Source of the DNA: Hymenobacter convexus | GTDB taxonomy: Bacteria; Bacteroidota; Bacteroidia; Cytophagales; Hymenobacteraceae | Reading direction: 5' to 3' | DNA length: 64,000 bases | Assembly: GCF_030580955.1 (NCBI RefSeq) | Contig: NZ_JAUQON010000003.1 | Span: 248,001 to 312,000 of the forward strand | Shown: positions 51,895 through 60,341 of the stretch, one piece after another | How positions within the stretch are numbered: position 1 is the stretch's first letter | Layout of the letters: every line of letters begins with the position of its first letter | The notes under the pieces: generated by a model | The model's database searches: none | What the model was told of the DNA's origin: nothing | Seen by the model: only the letters and a program-made list of their open reading frames with translations | Program-made: the position numbers and the translations under genes

Positions 51895-53346
51895 GTGAAT
51901 ACTCCCGATACCTCCGCCGCCGGGGCCGCTGCCGAAGCGCCCAAAACCACCGAGCCCAACCTGCAATTCGCCGATTTCGCCCTCTCCCCCGCCCTGCTGG
52001 CGGGCGTGGCCGAGCTGAATTTCACCCAGCCCACCCCCGTGCAGCAGCTGGTGCTGGCCCCCGCCCTCGAAGGGCAGGACGTGGCCGGGCAGGCCCCCAC
52101 CGGCTCGGGCAAAACCGCCGCCTACGGCCTGGCCGTGCTCCAGCAGGTCGACCCTACCTCGGCCACCATGCAGGCGCTGGTGCTGGTGCCCGCCCGCGAA
52201 CTGGTGCTGCAGGTGCGCGACGCCCTGCAGCGCCTCGGCAAGCACATCCCCAACCTGCGGGTGGCCGGCTACTACGGCGGCCACGCCATGCGCGACGAAG
52301 TGAAAGGCCTCCAGCAGATGCCCCACGTGGTAGTGGCCACGCCCGGCCGCATGCTCGACCACCTGGAGCGCCGCACCATTGTGCCCAACCGCCTGAAAGT
52401 GCTGGTGCTGGACGAAGCCGACAAGCTGCTGGAGCTGGGTTTCCAAGAGGAAATGGCCACCATCATCAGCCGCCTGCCGCAGCGCCGCCAGACGCTCCTG
52501 TTCTCGGCCACCATGCCGGATAAGGTGCTGAGCCTCGTGCGCGAGTACCTGACGCGGCCCCGCGTGATGAACGTGGGCGGCTCCAACGCCACCACCCTGC
52601 CCGAGAGCCTCGTGCTACTCGGCCACGTCCTCAGCGCCGCCGACATGAAGCCGGCGGCCCTTTATCACATTATCAGCCAGCCCACCGCCGGCCGCTCGCT
52701 CGTGTTCGCCAACACCCGCGACCGGGTAGAAGAGCTCACCCGCTTCCTGCGCGGCCGGGGCCTGGCCGCCGAGGCCCTGCACGGCAAAATGTTGCAGCCC
52801 GAGCGCGATAAGAGCATGATGAAGCTACGCAACGGCTCGGCCACCGTGCTGGTGGCCACCGACGTGGCCGCTCGCGGCCTCGACGTGAACGACCTCGACA
52901 CGGTGGTGCAGTTCGACCCGCCCCACGAAACCGACACCTTCCAGCACCGGGCCGGCCGCACGGCCCGCGCCGGCGCCGTGGGCACCGCCCACCTGCTCGT
53001 GACGCCCCACGAGCAGCAGAAGATTCAGCAGTGGCCCACGGCCCGCAACGTGCAATGGGCCGGGATGCGCCCGCCGGCCCTGCCCGCCGCGGCGCCCAAG
53101 GCCCCGCGCCCCAGCACGGTTACGCTGCACGTATCGGCCGGCAAGAGCGAAAAAATCAGCCGCGGCGACCTGGCCGGTGCCTTCGTGAGCGTGGGCGGCC
53201 TGGAGCGCGACGCCGTGGGCCGCATCGAAGTTTTCGACCACCACAGCTTCGTGGCCGTGCCCGAGGCCCAGGCCGAAGAAGTGCTGGCGAATATGCAAGG
53301 GGCTAAGGTGAAGGGCAAGAAGGTGAAAGTGGCGCTGATTCGCTAA
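51895..53346 (+). CDS. dbpA: DEAD-box RNA helicase, DbpA-like
   Basis: 483 residues from GTG 51895. Q-motif region FTQPTPVQQLVLAPALEGQD, motif I GQAPTGSGKTAAYG, Ia PARELVLQ, Ib TPGRMLDHLE, II VLDEADKLLELG, III FSATMP, V VLVATDVAARGLDVNDL, VI HRAGRTARAG. The C-terminal ~75 residues (VTLHVSAGKSEKISRGDLAG onward to VKVALIR) match the RNA-binding domain of DbpA, which targets 23S rRNA hairpin 92. It most likely helps large-subunit assembly in the cytoplasm. Confidence 0.92.
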   Translation: MNTPDTSAAGAAAEAPKTTEPNLQFADFALSPALLAGVAELNFTQPTPVQQLVLAPALEGQDVAGQAPTGSGKTAAYGLAVLQQVDPTSATMQALVLVPARELVLQVRDALQRLGKHIPNLRVAGYYGGHAMRDEVKGLQQMPHVVVATPGRMLDHLERRTIVPNRLKVLVLDEADKLLELGFQEEMATIISRLPQRRQTLLFSATMPDKVLSLVREYLTRPRVMNVGGSNATTLPESLVLLGHVLSAADMKPAALYHIISQPTAGRSLVFANTRDRVEELTRFLRGRGLAAEALHGKMLQPERDKSMMKLRNGSATVLVATDVAARGLDVNDLDTVVQFDPPHETDTFQHRAGRTARAGAVGTAHLLVTPHEQQKIQQWPTARNVQWAGMRPPALPAAAPKAPRPSTVTLHVSAGKSEKISRGDLAGAFVSVGGLERDAVGRIEVFDHHSFVAVPEAQAEEVLANMQGAKVKGKKVKVALIR

Positions 53347-53363
53347 GAAAGAACCTCCCCGCT

Positions 53364-53470
53364 GAACGTCATGCCGAGCGCAGCGCAGCATCTTGCCCGC
53401 AGTCACTAAATTCCAATCATTGGATTACTAGTGGCGGGCAAGATGCTGCGCTGCGCTCGGCATGACGTTC
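53364..53470. repeat. Inverted pair of GAGCGCAGC-loop hairpins, 37-bp arms
   Basis: Perfect 37-bp arms (53364-53400, 53434-53470), centre 33 nt. Each arm folds as ATGC-CGAGCGCAGC-GCAGCAT. The centre TTGGATTACTAGTGGCG is close to that of 11416-11540. It lies between dbpA and the phosphatase gene on the same strand. Confidence 0.8.
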
Positions 53471-53490
53471 TTTTAGCTACCCATTCCTCC

Positions 53491-53820
53491 ATGCGCCTCC
53501 TTTTCATCTGCAGCCAGAACAAGTGGCGCAGTCTCACCGCCGAGCGGCTTTTTGATGAGCATCCGCACTACGAAGCCCGCTCGGCCGGCACCGAGCCGGG
53601 GGCCCGGGTGCGCGTCACGGCCGGCCACCTGGGCTGGGCCGAAATTATTTTTGTGATGGAGCGCCGCCACGCCGACCGGCTGCGCGAAAAATATGCAGCG
53701 GAGCTGCGCGGCAAAACCCTCGTGGTGCTGCGCATTCCGGACAAGTATCCGTTTGGGGACGCGGCGCTGATTGCCTTGTTGCGCGGGCGGCTACCTGCGC
53801 ATTTGCCATTATTTTCGTGA
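53491..53820 (+). CDS. Low-molecular-weight protein-tyrosine-phosphatase-like protein
   Basis: 109 residues from ATG 53491; an in-frame extension upstream runs through the repeat and is rejected. The phosphate-binding loop CSQNKWRS (Cys7-x5-Arg13-Ser) sits at the N-terminus as in LMW phosphatases, followed by SLTAERLF and RSAGTEPGARVRV. A C-terminal Asp-Pro acid as in the full family is not obvious (PDKYPFGD holds candidate Asp residues). This is the short ~105-residue bacterial family. Substrate unknown. Confidence 0.8.
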   Translation: MRLLFICSQNKWRSLTAERLFDEHPHYEARSAGTEPGARVRVTAGHLGWAEIIFVMERRHADRLREKYAAELRGKTLVVLRIPDKYPFGDAALIALLRGRLPAHLPLFS

Positions 53821-53844
53821 GTTCATTTTACCTCAACGTTTTTC

Positions 53845-55143
53845 ATGCTGCGTCGTCTACCGTTTTTACTGCTTGCTTTTGCGGGCTTTTCCTATCAATC
53901 CCTGGCCCAGACGTTCGAGCCGGGCTACGTGGTGCGTACCGTGGGCGATACCCTGCGGGGCGAAATCGAAAACGGATTCTGGGAAGAGCCGCCGCCTTCT
54001 ATTCGCTTCCGGCGTTCGGCCCAAAGCCCGAGTGAAACCTACCTGCCGCACCAGCTGCGGGCGGCGCGCTTCACCAAGGGCCGCTACTTCCGGTTCCTGC
54101 GCCTGCCCATCGACCACGCCGCCAAGGCCGTGGTAGGCCATTTGCCCCGCGAAAACCGCCCGGCCATCCAAACCGATTCGCTGCTGGCCGAGGTGCTGGT
54201 GGAGGGCACGGCCTCGCTGGTGCGGGTGGTGCTGCCCGACATCGTGCACTACGTGGTGCTGCGCCCCGACCGCCCGGCCCTGGACCTGAGCGAGCGCAAA
54301 TACCTGCGGCAGGGCTCCGATGGGGTGTGGACGCTGGTGAATGGCAACAACTACCGCGGGCAGCTCGGTGTGTACTTTGGCGACTGCCCCACGGTGTCCC
54401 TGGCGGCTCAAAAGGCCGCTTTCACCGTCGAAGGCCTGTCGGCCGTGGTGCTGGCCTACAACGCCGCGTGCAGCCCCGCGCACCAGCCCGGGCACAACCT
54501 GCTGGCCGAAGCCACGCCGCGGCGGCGGCTGGCTTTCCAGGGCGGCGTGCTGGCGGGGGTGCGCTACAACCGCACCGAGAGCAACGCGGCGGAGCTGGCC
54601 GGGACCTGCGTCGATTGCGCGGTGCATCCCTTCGGCGGGCTCTACGCCGAGGTGTTGCAGCCCAGCCGCACGGCGGCCATCTTCGGTGAGCTGACGCTGA
54701 GCTCGTTCAAAAGCTCCAACGTGGAATACAGCAATTACTCGTACTCCAAATCCGTTTATACCTACAAGGGCCTGCTGGGCAGCGCGCGGCTGGGCGTGCG
54801 TTTTTTTATTCCGGCTCCGCGCGAGCGGCAGTGGCTGGTCAGCTTTGGGTATGAGCTGAACAAAACGATAATGCCGCGCATCACCACCCTTTCGGGCACG
54901 CCGGTGGTGGCATCCGCCACCAATGTGCCTTTTGCGAAGGCCGTTATCCTGCCCAACATCGGGCTGGGCTTTCGGAGCCACCGCTTCACTACCAGCGTGG
55001 ACGTGCAGCTCTACCGCGACTACAACGACGATGCCCAGGGCTACGGCACGGCTTTCTTCGGCTCCAACTTCGCGTTGCGCGCCGGCCTGGGCTACCGCCT
55101 GGGCCGCAATTCGGATGAGGCCACCAAACGTGCCGCCGAATAG
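53845..55143 (+). CDS. Secreted outer-membrane-type hypothetical protein
   Basis: 432 residues from ATG 53845. Signal peptide (LLAFAGFSYQSLAQ), then a soluble N-terminal ~200 residues opening with FEPGYVVRTVGDTLRGEIEN, a pattern often seen in Bacteroidota secreted proteins. The C-terminal half shows alternating polar/aromatic strands and ends RAGLGYRLGR, compatible with a small outer-membrane barrel. No family is recognised. It starts 24 bp after the phosphatase-like gene and may be co-transcribed. Confidence 0.75.
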   Translation: MLRRLPFLLLAFAGFSYQSLAQTFEPGYVVRTVGDTLRGEIENGFWEEPPPSIRFRRSAQSPSETYLPHQLRAARFTKGRYFRFLRLPIDHAAKAVVGHLPRENRPAIQTDSLLAEVLVEGTASLVRVVLPDIVHYVVLRPDRPALDLSERKYLRQGSDGVWTLVNGNNYRGQLGVYFGDCPTVSLAAQKAAFTVEGLSAVVLAYNAACSPAHQPGHNLLAEATPRRRLAFQGGVLAGVRYNRTESNAAELAGTCVDCAVHPFGGLYAEVLQPSRTAAIFGELTLSSFKSSNVEYSNYSYSKSVYTYKGLLGSARLGVRFFIPAPRERQWLVSFGYELNKTIMPRITTLSGTPVVASATNVPFAKAVILPNIGLGFRSHRFTTSVDVQLYRDYNDDAQGYGTAFFGSNFALRAGLGYRLGRNSDEATKRAAE

Positions 55144-55186
55144 CCCCTGGACCAACCTCTAACCCAACCCCCAACCGGGACAGCCG

Positions 55187-55194
55187 TACTACCG
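55187..55194 (+). promoter_or_regulatory. -7-like box TACTACCG, 4 nt before the M90 start
   Basis: TACTACCG-GCCC-ATG. Only a weak match to TAnnTTTG, but the spacing of exactly 4 nt is the same as in seven other genes of the window. Confidence 0.35.
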
Positions 55195-55198
55195 GCCC

Positions 55199-56140
55199 AT
55201 GCCCTATTTGATTTCCCTGGCCGTGCTGGCGGCTATTCTGTACGCGTTTTACCAATACGCCACCGCCGACTCGCGCCGCCGCGCCGAGGCCGTTGCGGCC
55301 GCGTTTCCAGCGGCCTGGCGCCAGATTCTGGCCGAGCGGGTGGCTTTCTACCTAACTCTCAGCAAGAGCGAAAAAGTCCGGTTTGAGAAGCAGGTGCAGG
55401 TTTTTCTGGCCGGCACGCGCATCACCGGCGTGCAAACTGAGGTGGACGACACCACGCGCCTGCTGGTAGCGGCCTCGGCCCTGATTCCGGTGTTCGGCTT
55501 TCCGGAGTGGGAATACAGCCACTTGGGCGAGGTGCTCATCGTGCCCGATGCCTGGAAGCTGCCCGACGCGCCCGACCAGGAGGTGCAACCCTTGCAGGGC
55601 ACCCTGCTGGGCTCGGTGCAGGGCTTCCAGAACCAGCACTACATGCGTCTGTCGAAGGCGTCGTTGGAGCAGGGCTTCCGCGACGCGGTGGACCGGCAGA
55701 ACGTGGGCATCCACGAGTTTGCGCACCTGCTGGACGAGGCCGACGGGGTGATTGACGGCGTGCCCCAGGCCGCCCTGCCGCCCGAGCTATTGCACCCCTG
55801 GGCCGTAGTGATGCAGCGCGAAATTGCCGCCATCCAGGCCGGCAAATCCGAAATCAACCCCTACGCGGCCACCAACGAAGCCGAGTTCTTCGCGGTGGTG
55901 ACGGAATATTTCTTCGAGAAGCCCGAGAAGCTGGCGGAAAACCACCCCGAGCTCTACAAGTTGCTAAGCCGGGTTTTCCGCCAAAACCCCAAAAAACGTT
56001 TCCTCCAGGTCGCCACCGACCCGCGCGAGTGGTTGAAAACCCTGCGCAGCCGCCGCAAGTTTGGCCGCAACGCCCCGTGCCCCTGCGGCAGCGGCAAGAA
56101 GTATAAAGACTGTCATCTCGGGCAGGCGCAGGCGGCGTAG
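55199..56140 (+). CDS. M90 (MtfA-like) zinc peptidase with C-terminal SEC-C motif
   Basis: 313 residues from ATG 55199. N-terminal TM helix (YLISLAVLAAILYAFY), then the MtfA-like core: GFPEWEYSHLGEVLIVPDAW, catalytic HEFAH (His172-Glu-x2-His) followed by LLDEADG, and a downstream Glu in NEAEFFAVVTEYFFEKP as third ligand. The last ~20 residues, GRNAPCPCGSGKKYKDCH, are a SEC-C zinc motif, which is not a usual part of MtfA. MtfA of E. coli inactivates the Mlc repressor by binding; no Mlc is seen here. Confidence 0.85.
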   Translation: MPYLISLAVLAAILYAFYQYATADSRRRAEAVAAAFPAAWRQILAERVAFYLTLSKSEKVRFEKQVQVFLAGTRITGVQTEVDDTTRLLVAASALIPVFGFPEWEYSHLGEVLIVPDAWKLPDAPDQEVQPLQGTLLGSVQGFQNQHYMRLSKASLEQGFRDAVDRQNVGIHEFAHLLDEADGVIDGVPQAALPPELLHPWAVVMQREIAAIQAGKSEINPYAATNEAEFFAVVTEYFFEKPEKLAENHPELYKLLSRVFRQNPKKRFLQVATDPREWLKTLRSRRKFGRNAPCPCGSGKKYKDCHLGQAQAA

Positions 56141-56156
56141 GGCGCTCGGGTTGAGT

Positions 56157-56196
56157 AAGAACGTCATGTCGAGCGCAGCCGAGACATGACGTTCTT
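56157..56196. repeat. Single GAGCGCAGC-loop hairpin, 14-bp stem
   Basis: Perfect arms 56157-56170 and 56183-56196 with the 12-nt loop GAGCGCAGCCGA. Identical loop to that at 61155-61166 but with a different stem, so the stem changes are compensated on both sides. Confidence 0.8.
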
Positions 56197-56221
56197 ACTG
56201 CTTTTCCTCCGGCAAAATGCA

Positions 56222-56229
56222 TTTCTTTG
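56222..56229 (+). promoter_or_regulatory. -7-like box TTTCTTTG, 4 nt before the M2 peptidase start
   Basis: TTTCTTTG-CCCT-ATG; the second base differs from TAnnTTTG, but the TTTG half and spacing agree with the box-N4-start pattern. Confidence 0.45.
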
Positions 56230-56233
56230 CCCT

Positions 56234-58084
56234 ATGAAAAAGCATTTGCTTCCCCTCATGGCCGCCGCCACGCTGGCTGCCTGCGCTCCCACCGCGAAAG
56301 CTCCCGTCGCTACCGCGCCCGCCGCTCCGGCCCCGCCACCTACCGCCCCGGCCCCGCCCGACTACCGCGCCCAGGCCCAGCAGTTTCTGGATGGCTACAA
56401 TGCCGAATACGTGCGCCTCTACACGGCGTCGAGCGAGGCCGAATGGCGCTCCAACACCCACATTGTGGCCGGCGACACCAGCAACGCCGGCGCCACCACC
56501 CGCGCCAACCAGCGCATGGCCGCCTTCACGGGCAGCGCCGAGAACATCCGCCAGCTGCGCGAGCTGCTGACGCACAAAAGCGCCCTGACGCCACTTCAGG
56601 TCAAGCAGCTGGAAACGGCCCTCTATAACGCCGCCAACAACCCGCAAACCGTGGCCGATGTGGTGAAAAAGCGTATCAGCGCCGAAGCCGCTCAGACGGA
56701 AAAGCTCTACGGGTTTGACTACAAATACGCTGGCAAATCCGTCATCACCAACGATATCGACGAGCTGCTGCGCAAGGAAACCAACCCGCAGAAGCGCCAG
56801 CAAATCTGGGAAGCCAGCAAGGCCATCGGCCCCACGCTGAAAGATGGCCTGCTCAACCTGCGCGACCTCCGCAACCAAACGGTGCAGGCCTTGGGCTACC
56901 CCGATTATTTCACCTACCAGGCCAGCGACTACGGCCTGACCCGGGACGAAATGATGGCCTTGGTGCGCAAAATCAACGACGAGCTGCGTCCCCTCTACCG
57001 CGAGCTGCACACCTACGCCCGCTACGAGCTGGCCAAAAAATACAAGGTGAAGCAGGTGCCCGACTACCTGCCCGCCCACTGGCTGCCTAACCGCTGGGGC
57101 CAGGACTGGGGCGCGTTGGTGGACGTGAAAGGGCTGAACCTCGACGCCGTGCTGGCCAAGAAAGGCGCGGAGTGGCAGGTGAAGCAGGGCGAGCGGTTCT
57201 ACCAGAGCCTGGGCTTCCCGGCGCTGCCGGCTTCATTTTATGAGAAAAGCAGCCTCTACCCACTGCCCAAAAACGCCACCTACAAGAAAAACAACCACGC
57301 CTCGGCCTGGCACATGGACCTCAACCAGGACCTGCGCAGCCTGATGAGCGTGGAGGCCAACACCGAGTGGTACGAAACTGCCCACCATGAGCTGGGTCAC
57401 ATTTTCTACTACCAAACCTACTCCAACCCCGACGTACCGCCGCTGCTCCGCCAGGGCGCCAACCGCGCCTACCACGAGGCCATTGGCTCGATGATGGGCC
57501 TGGCGGCCAAGCAGAAGCCTTTTCTGGTGGGCCTGGGCCTGATTCCGGCCAGCACCAAAACCGACCAGACCCAGCAACTCCTGCAGGAGGCCCTGAGCTA
57601 CGTCACCTTCATTCCTTTCGCCTCAGGCGTGATGAGCGAGTGGGAAAACAGCTTCTACGCCGACAAGCTGCCCGCCGACCAGCTCAACGCCAAGTGGTGG
57701 GCCCTGTGCAAGCAGTACCAGGGCATGGTGCCGCCCACTGAGCGCGGCGAAAACTACCTCGACCCCGCCACCAAAACCCACATCAACGACGACCCCGCCC
57801 AGTACTACGACTACGCGCTGAGCTACGTCATCCTGTTTCAGCTCCACGACCACATCGCCAAAAACATCCTGCACCAGGACCCGCACGCCACCAACTATTA
57901 TGGCAACCAGGAAGTGGGCCTGTTCCTGCGCGACATCATGCGCCCCGGCTCCAGCCGCGACTGGCGCGCAGTCCTGAAGGAAAAAACCGGCGAAGACCTC
58001 TCGGCCCGCGCCATGGTCGACTATTTCCAGCCCCTGATGGCTTATTTGAAAGCCCAGAACAAAGGACGGAAATACACGATGTAG
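56234..58084 (+). CDS. M2 family peptidyl-dipeptidase (ACE-like) lipoprotein
   Basis: 616 residues from ATG 56234; lipobox ATLAAC near residue 17 is followed by a Pro/Ala-rich linker. The zinc-binding HHELGH (HExxH at ~385) and a second Glu in YHEAIGSMM about 25 residues later are the M2 hallmarks; HYET-like WYETAHHELGH precedes. It removes dipeptides from peptide C-termini, presumably in the periplasm or on the surface. The length is normal. A palindromic terminator follows the stop. Confidence 0.93.
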   Translation: MKKHLLPLMAAATLAACAPTAKAPVATAPAAPAPPPTAPAPPDYRAQAQQFLDGYNAEYVRLYTASSEAEWRSNTHIVAGDTSNAGATTRANQRMAAFTGSAENIRQLRELLTHKSALTPLQVKQLETALYNAANNPQTVADVVKKRISAEAAQTEKLYGFDYKYAGKSVITNDIDELLRKETNPQKRQQIWEASKAIGPTLKDGLLNLRDLRNQTVQALGYPDYFTYQASDYGLTRDEMMALVRKINDELRPLYRELHTYARYELAKKYKVKQVPDYLPAHWLPNRWGQDWGALVDVKGLNLDAVLAKKGAEWQVKQGERFYQSLGFPALPASFYEKSSLYPLPKNATYKKNNHASAWHMDLNQDLRSLMSVEANTEWYETAHHELGHIFYYQTYSNPDVPPLLRQGANRAYHEAIGSMMGLAAKQKPFLVGLGLIPASTKTDQTQQLLQEALSYVTFIPFASGVMSEWENSFYADKLPADQLNAKWWALCKQYQGMVPPTERGENYLDPATKTHINDDPAQYYDYALSYVILFQLHDHIAKNILHQDPHATNYYGNQEVGLFLRDIMRPGSSRDWRAVLKEKTGEDLSARAMVDYFQPLMAYLKAQNKGRKYTM

Positions 58085-58100
58085 GCCCACCAATTCAAGA

Positions 58101-58144
58101 AACTAAAAAGGCCGGCTTCTGATTGAAGCCGGCCTTTTTAGTTT
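58101..58144. terminator. Bidirectional terminator between M2 and FAS1 genes
   Basis: Perfect 19-bp stem (58101-58119, 58126-58144) of AACTAAAAAGGCCGGCTTC and its complement, loop 6 nt. T-runs occur on both strands. Confidence 0.9.
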
Positions 58145-58168
58145 CGCTGTGATAAGGCTTTGCAGCCA

Positions 58169-59161
58169 TTACGGCAGCAACACGCGGTCAATGACGTGGA
58201 CCACGCCGTTGGTGCACTGCACGTCGGGAATCACCATGTTGGCCGGCGCGGTGTTGCCGTTGCCTTTGGCCGTGAGCACGCCGTTGCTGAAGGCGCCGAG
58301 GGCAATGGGGCCACCGGCAGCGGCAATGGTCGAGCTCTCGGGGAGTTCCGGGGTGAACTTGCCACCCTGCGTGCCACCGATGATGACGTGGTTGAGCAAC
58401 ACGGCCGTGACGGTGGCCAACGGCAGCTTGCGGATGTCGGCGGGCACGTTGAGCGGCACATTCAGCAGGGTGCCCAGGTCTTTGAAAGCCTGGTCAGTGG
58501 GCGCAAAAACGGTCAGCTTGGGGCTGCCCGGCGTGCCCGTGAGGGCCGACTGCAGGTTGCAATACACCACGGCCTCCACCAGGAACGTCAGCTCGGGTTT
58601 CACAAATACGTCACCCTTCTGCAGGGCCAGAGCCGAACTGAGTACATCAACACCCGTGGCCAGCAGCACCTTATCGATGGGATGAATCAGGCCATTGGCC
58701 GCCGCCACGTCCGTGCCCAGAATCTTCGAGCCGTTGATGTACTTGCTCCCGTCGGCCCGCTGAATGATGCGCCGCGTGATGCCCAGCGCCGAGGCCGAGG
58801 TGCTGGCCGACGTGAGCGCACTGCCCGGCAGCGTGCCGCTGTACACGTGATAAAATAGCGTGCTGCGCAGAAATGGCTGTTGCAAAGCCGTGAGGTCAGC
58901 AGCCGAGTTGAGGCCCAGGCGGGCGAAGGCCGCGTTGGTGGGCGCAAACACCGTGAAGTTGCCCGATGGGTCAGCATCGTTCTTGTTGCCAAGCAGCACC
59001 GCTACGTTGCCGCGAATGGCCGCATCTTCCAGCGTCTGGAAGTCGGGATTGGTAACGGCAATGTTGGTAATGGTAGGCTCTACTTCTTTGTTTTTTGCAC
59101 ATCCGGCCACCAGTAGGCCCAGTATCAATGCACCGGCTTTGAGAGGAAAATATTTTTTCAT
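58169..59161 (-). CDS. Two-domain fasciclin (FAS1) lipoprotein
   Basis: 330 residues from ATG 59161. Lipobox LLVAGC (Cys ~21). Two FAS1 domains: the first has NFTVFAPTNAAFARLG and LIHPIDKVLL, the second LTVFAPTDQAFKDLG and VVHVIDRVLLP. FAS1 domains mediate adhesion or binding to surface molecules. The protein is anchored in the outer membrane or periplasm. The divergent gene at 59363 codes for an outer-membrane-type protein, so the two may act together. Confidence 0.9.
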   Translation of the reverse strand: MKKYFPLKAGALILGLLVAGCAKNKEVEPTITNIAVTNPDFQTLEDAAIRGNVAVLLGNKNDADPSGNFTVFAPTNAAFARLGLNSAADLTALQQPFLRSTLFYHVYSGTLPGSALTSASTSASALGITRRIIQRADGSKYINGSKILGTDVAAANGLIHPIDKVLLATGVDVLSSALALQKGDVFVKPELTFLVEAVVYCNLQSALTGTPGSPKLTVFAPTDQAFKDLGTLLNVPLNVPADIRKLPLATVTAVLLNHVIIGGTQGGKFTPELPESSTIAAAGGPIALGAFSNGVLTAKGNGNTAPANMVIPDVQCTNGVVHVIDRVLLP

Positions 59162-59362
59162 CGTGTAAAAGAATGTATTGGTCGAGCCAGAAGAACAGTT
59201 TAGCCCAAATCGTTGACTATAAACGATTTTAAAATGCCTTTGGATTGCGCTAAGGTAAATCCGGAAGCTATTTCCTACCCGTAGATTGCGCTTTCAAATA
59301 ATTGCCGTCCGTTTTATCTAGCAAATAGACACGGTAATTATTTATTGAATAAATTCAATTTT

Positions 59363-60268
59363 ATGCAAAAGCTTTCTACACTTGCACTCAGTACCTTATT
59401 TGCAATTGGCACCGTTTCGGCAGGCCGCGCCCAGAGCCTGGTGAGTGGTTTTATGGCCGGCAAAGGCCATGGTTCAATAGCGGTGTCGGGCACTACCGAG
59501 AGCTACACACGGGTCTTTCTGGCACCGGAGAAAATTGATGGCGTGCCCATTTTTCAGGAAGTCCGCATCAACTCCGTCAACCTCTACGGCACCTATGGCC
59601 TCACCGACAAAATTGACGCCGTGGTCAGCCTGCCCTTTATTCAATCGAAAGGTCGGGCACCTGGCACCGTCATCAGCGACCTCAACGCCCTCTACTCCGA
59701 CCAAGGCTATACCAACGTGCGCCAGGGCCTGCAGGACGTCAACGCCCTGTTCAAGTTCAAGGTGTACTCGCGCGAAATCGGCAGCAGCATCCTCGATTTG
59801 CTGGGCGTGGTGAGCTTCAGCACCCCGGTGAGCAACTACCAGACGAACACCGGCTACGGCTACATCATTGCCATCGGCAACCGCGCCACCAAGTATTCAA
59901 CGGCCGGCGTGGCGCACCTCAAAACGGCTTCGGGCGTATTTGCTACGGCCCAGGTGGGCTACAGCCTGCGCACCGGCCTGGTGCCGCACGCCCTCATCGG
60001 GGAGGCCAAACTGGGCTACGCGGGCCCCAAGACCTACCTCGAAGGTTACGCCTCGTTTCAGGAATCGAACGGCGGCACCGACATTTCGGAGCAGGGCTTT
60101 ACTGGCTTCTTCCCCTCCACGCGCGTTAACTACGTGCGCCTAGGCGCCAGCGGCTACCGGCCCATTGCCAATGGTTTTGGGCTGTCGTTGGGCATCAGCA
60201 CGTATGTCGCGGGCCGCAACATTGGCAAATCCACCGGCTACTCGGCCGGCGTGAGCTATAATTTTTAA
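59363..60268 (+). CDS. Outer-membrane barrel-like hypothetical protein
   Basis: 301 residues from ATG 59363 (a TTG at 59345 is possible). Signal peptide (LSTLALSTLFAIGTVSAGRAQ). The rest shows alternating strands with many Gly/Tyr/Thr pairs (VNLYGTYGLTDKIDAVVSLP, NYQTNTGYGYIIAIG, LGYAGPKTYLEGYASFQ) and a C-terminal aromatic (NF), typical of outer-membrane porin-like proteins. Family unknown. It is divergent from FAS1 across a 200-bp AT-rich gap. Confidence 0.75.
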   Translation: MQKLSTLALSTLFAIGTVSAGRAQSLVSGFMAGKGHGSIAVSGTTESYTRVFLAPEKIDGVPIFQEVRINSVNLYGTYGLTDKIDAVVSLPFIQSKGRAPGTVISDLNALYSDQGYTNVRQGLQDVNALFKFKVYSREIGSSILDLLGVVSFSTPVSNYQTNTGYGYIIAIGNRATKYSTAGVAHLKTASGVFATAQVGYSLRTGLVPHALIGEAKLGYAGPKTYLEGYASFQESNGGTDISEQGFTGFFPSTRVNYVRLGASGYRPIANGFGLSLGISTYVAGRNIGKSTGYSAGVSYNF

Positions 60269-60287
60269 TGCCCACTCCACCACTGGG

Positions 60288-60325
60288 GCATAAAAAAGCC
60301 GGCTTCGGGGCCGGCTTTTTTATGC
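60288..60325. terminator. Bidirectional terminator between outer-membrane and pirin genes
   Basis: Perfect 16-bp stem (60288-60303, 60310-60325), GCATAAAAAAGCCGGC and complement, loop 6 nt, with T-runs on both sides. Confidence 0.9.
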
Positions 60326-60341
60326 ACTGGCGGGAGCGTGC

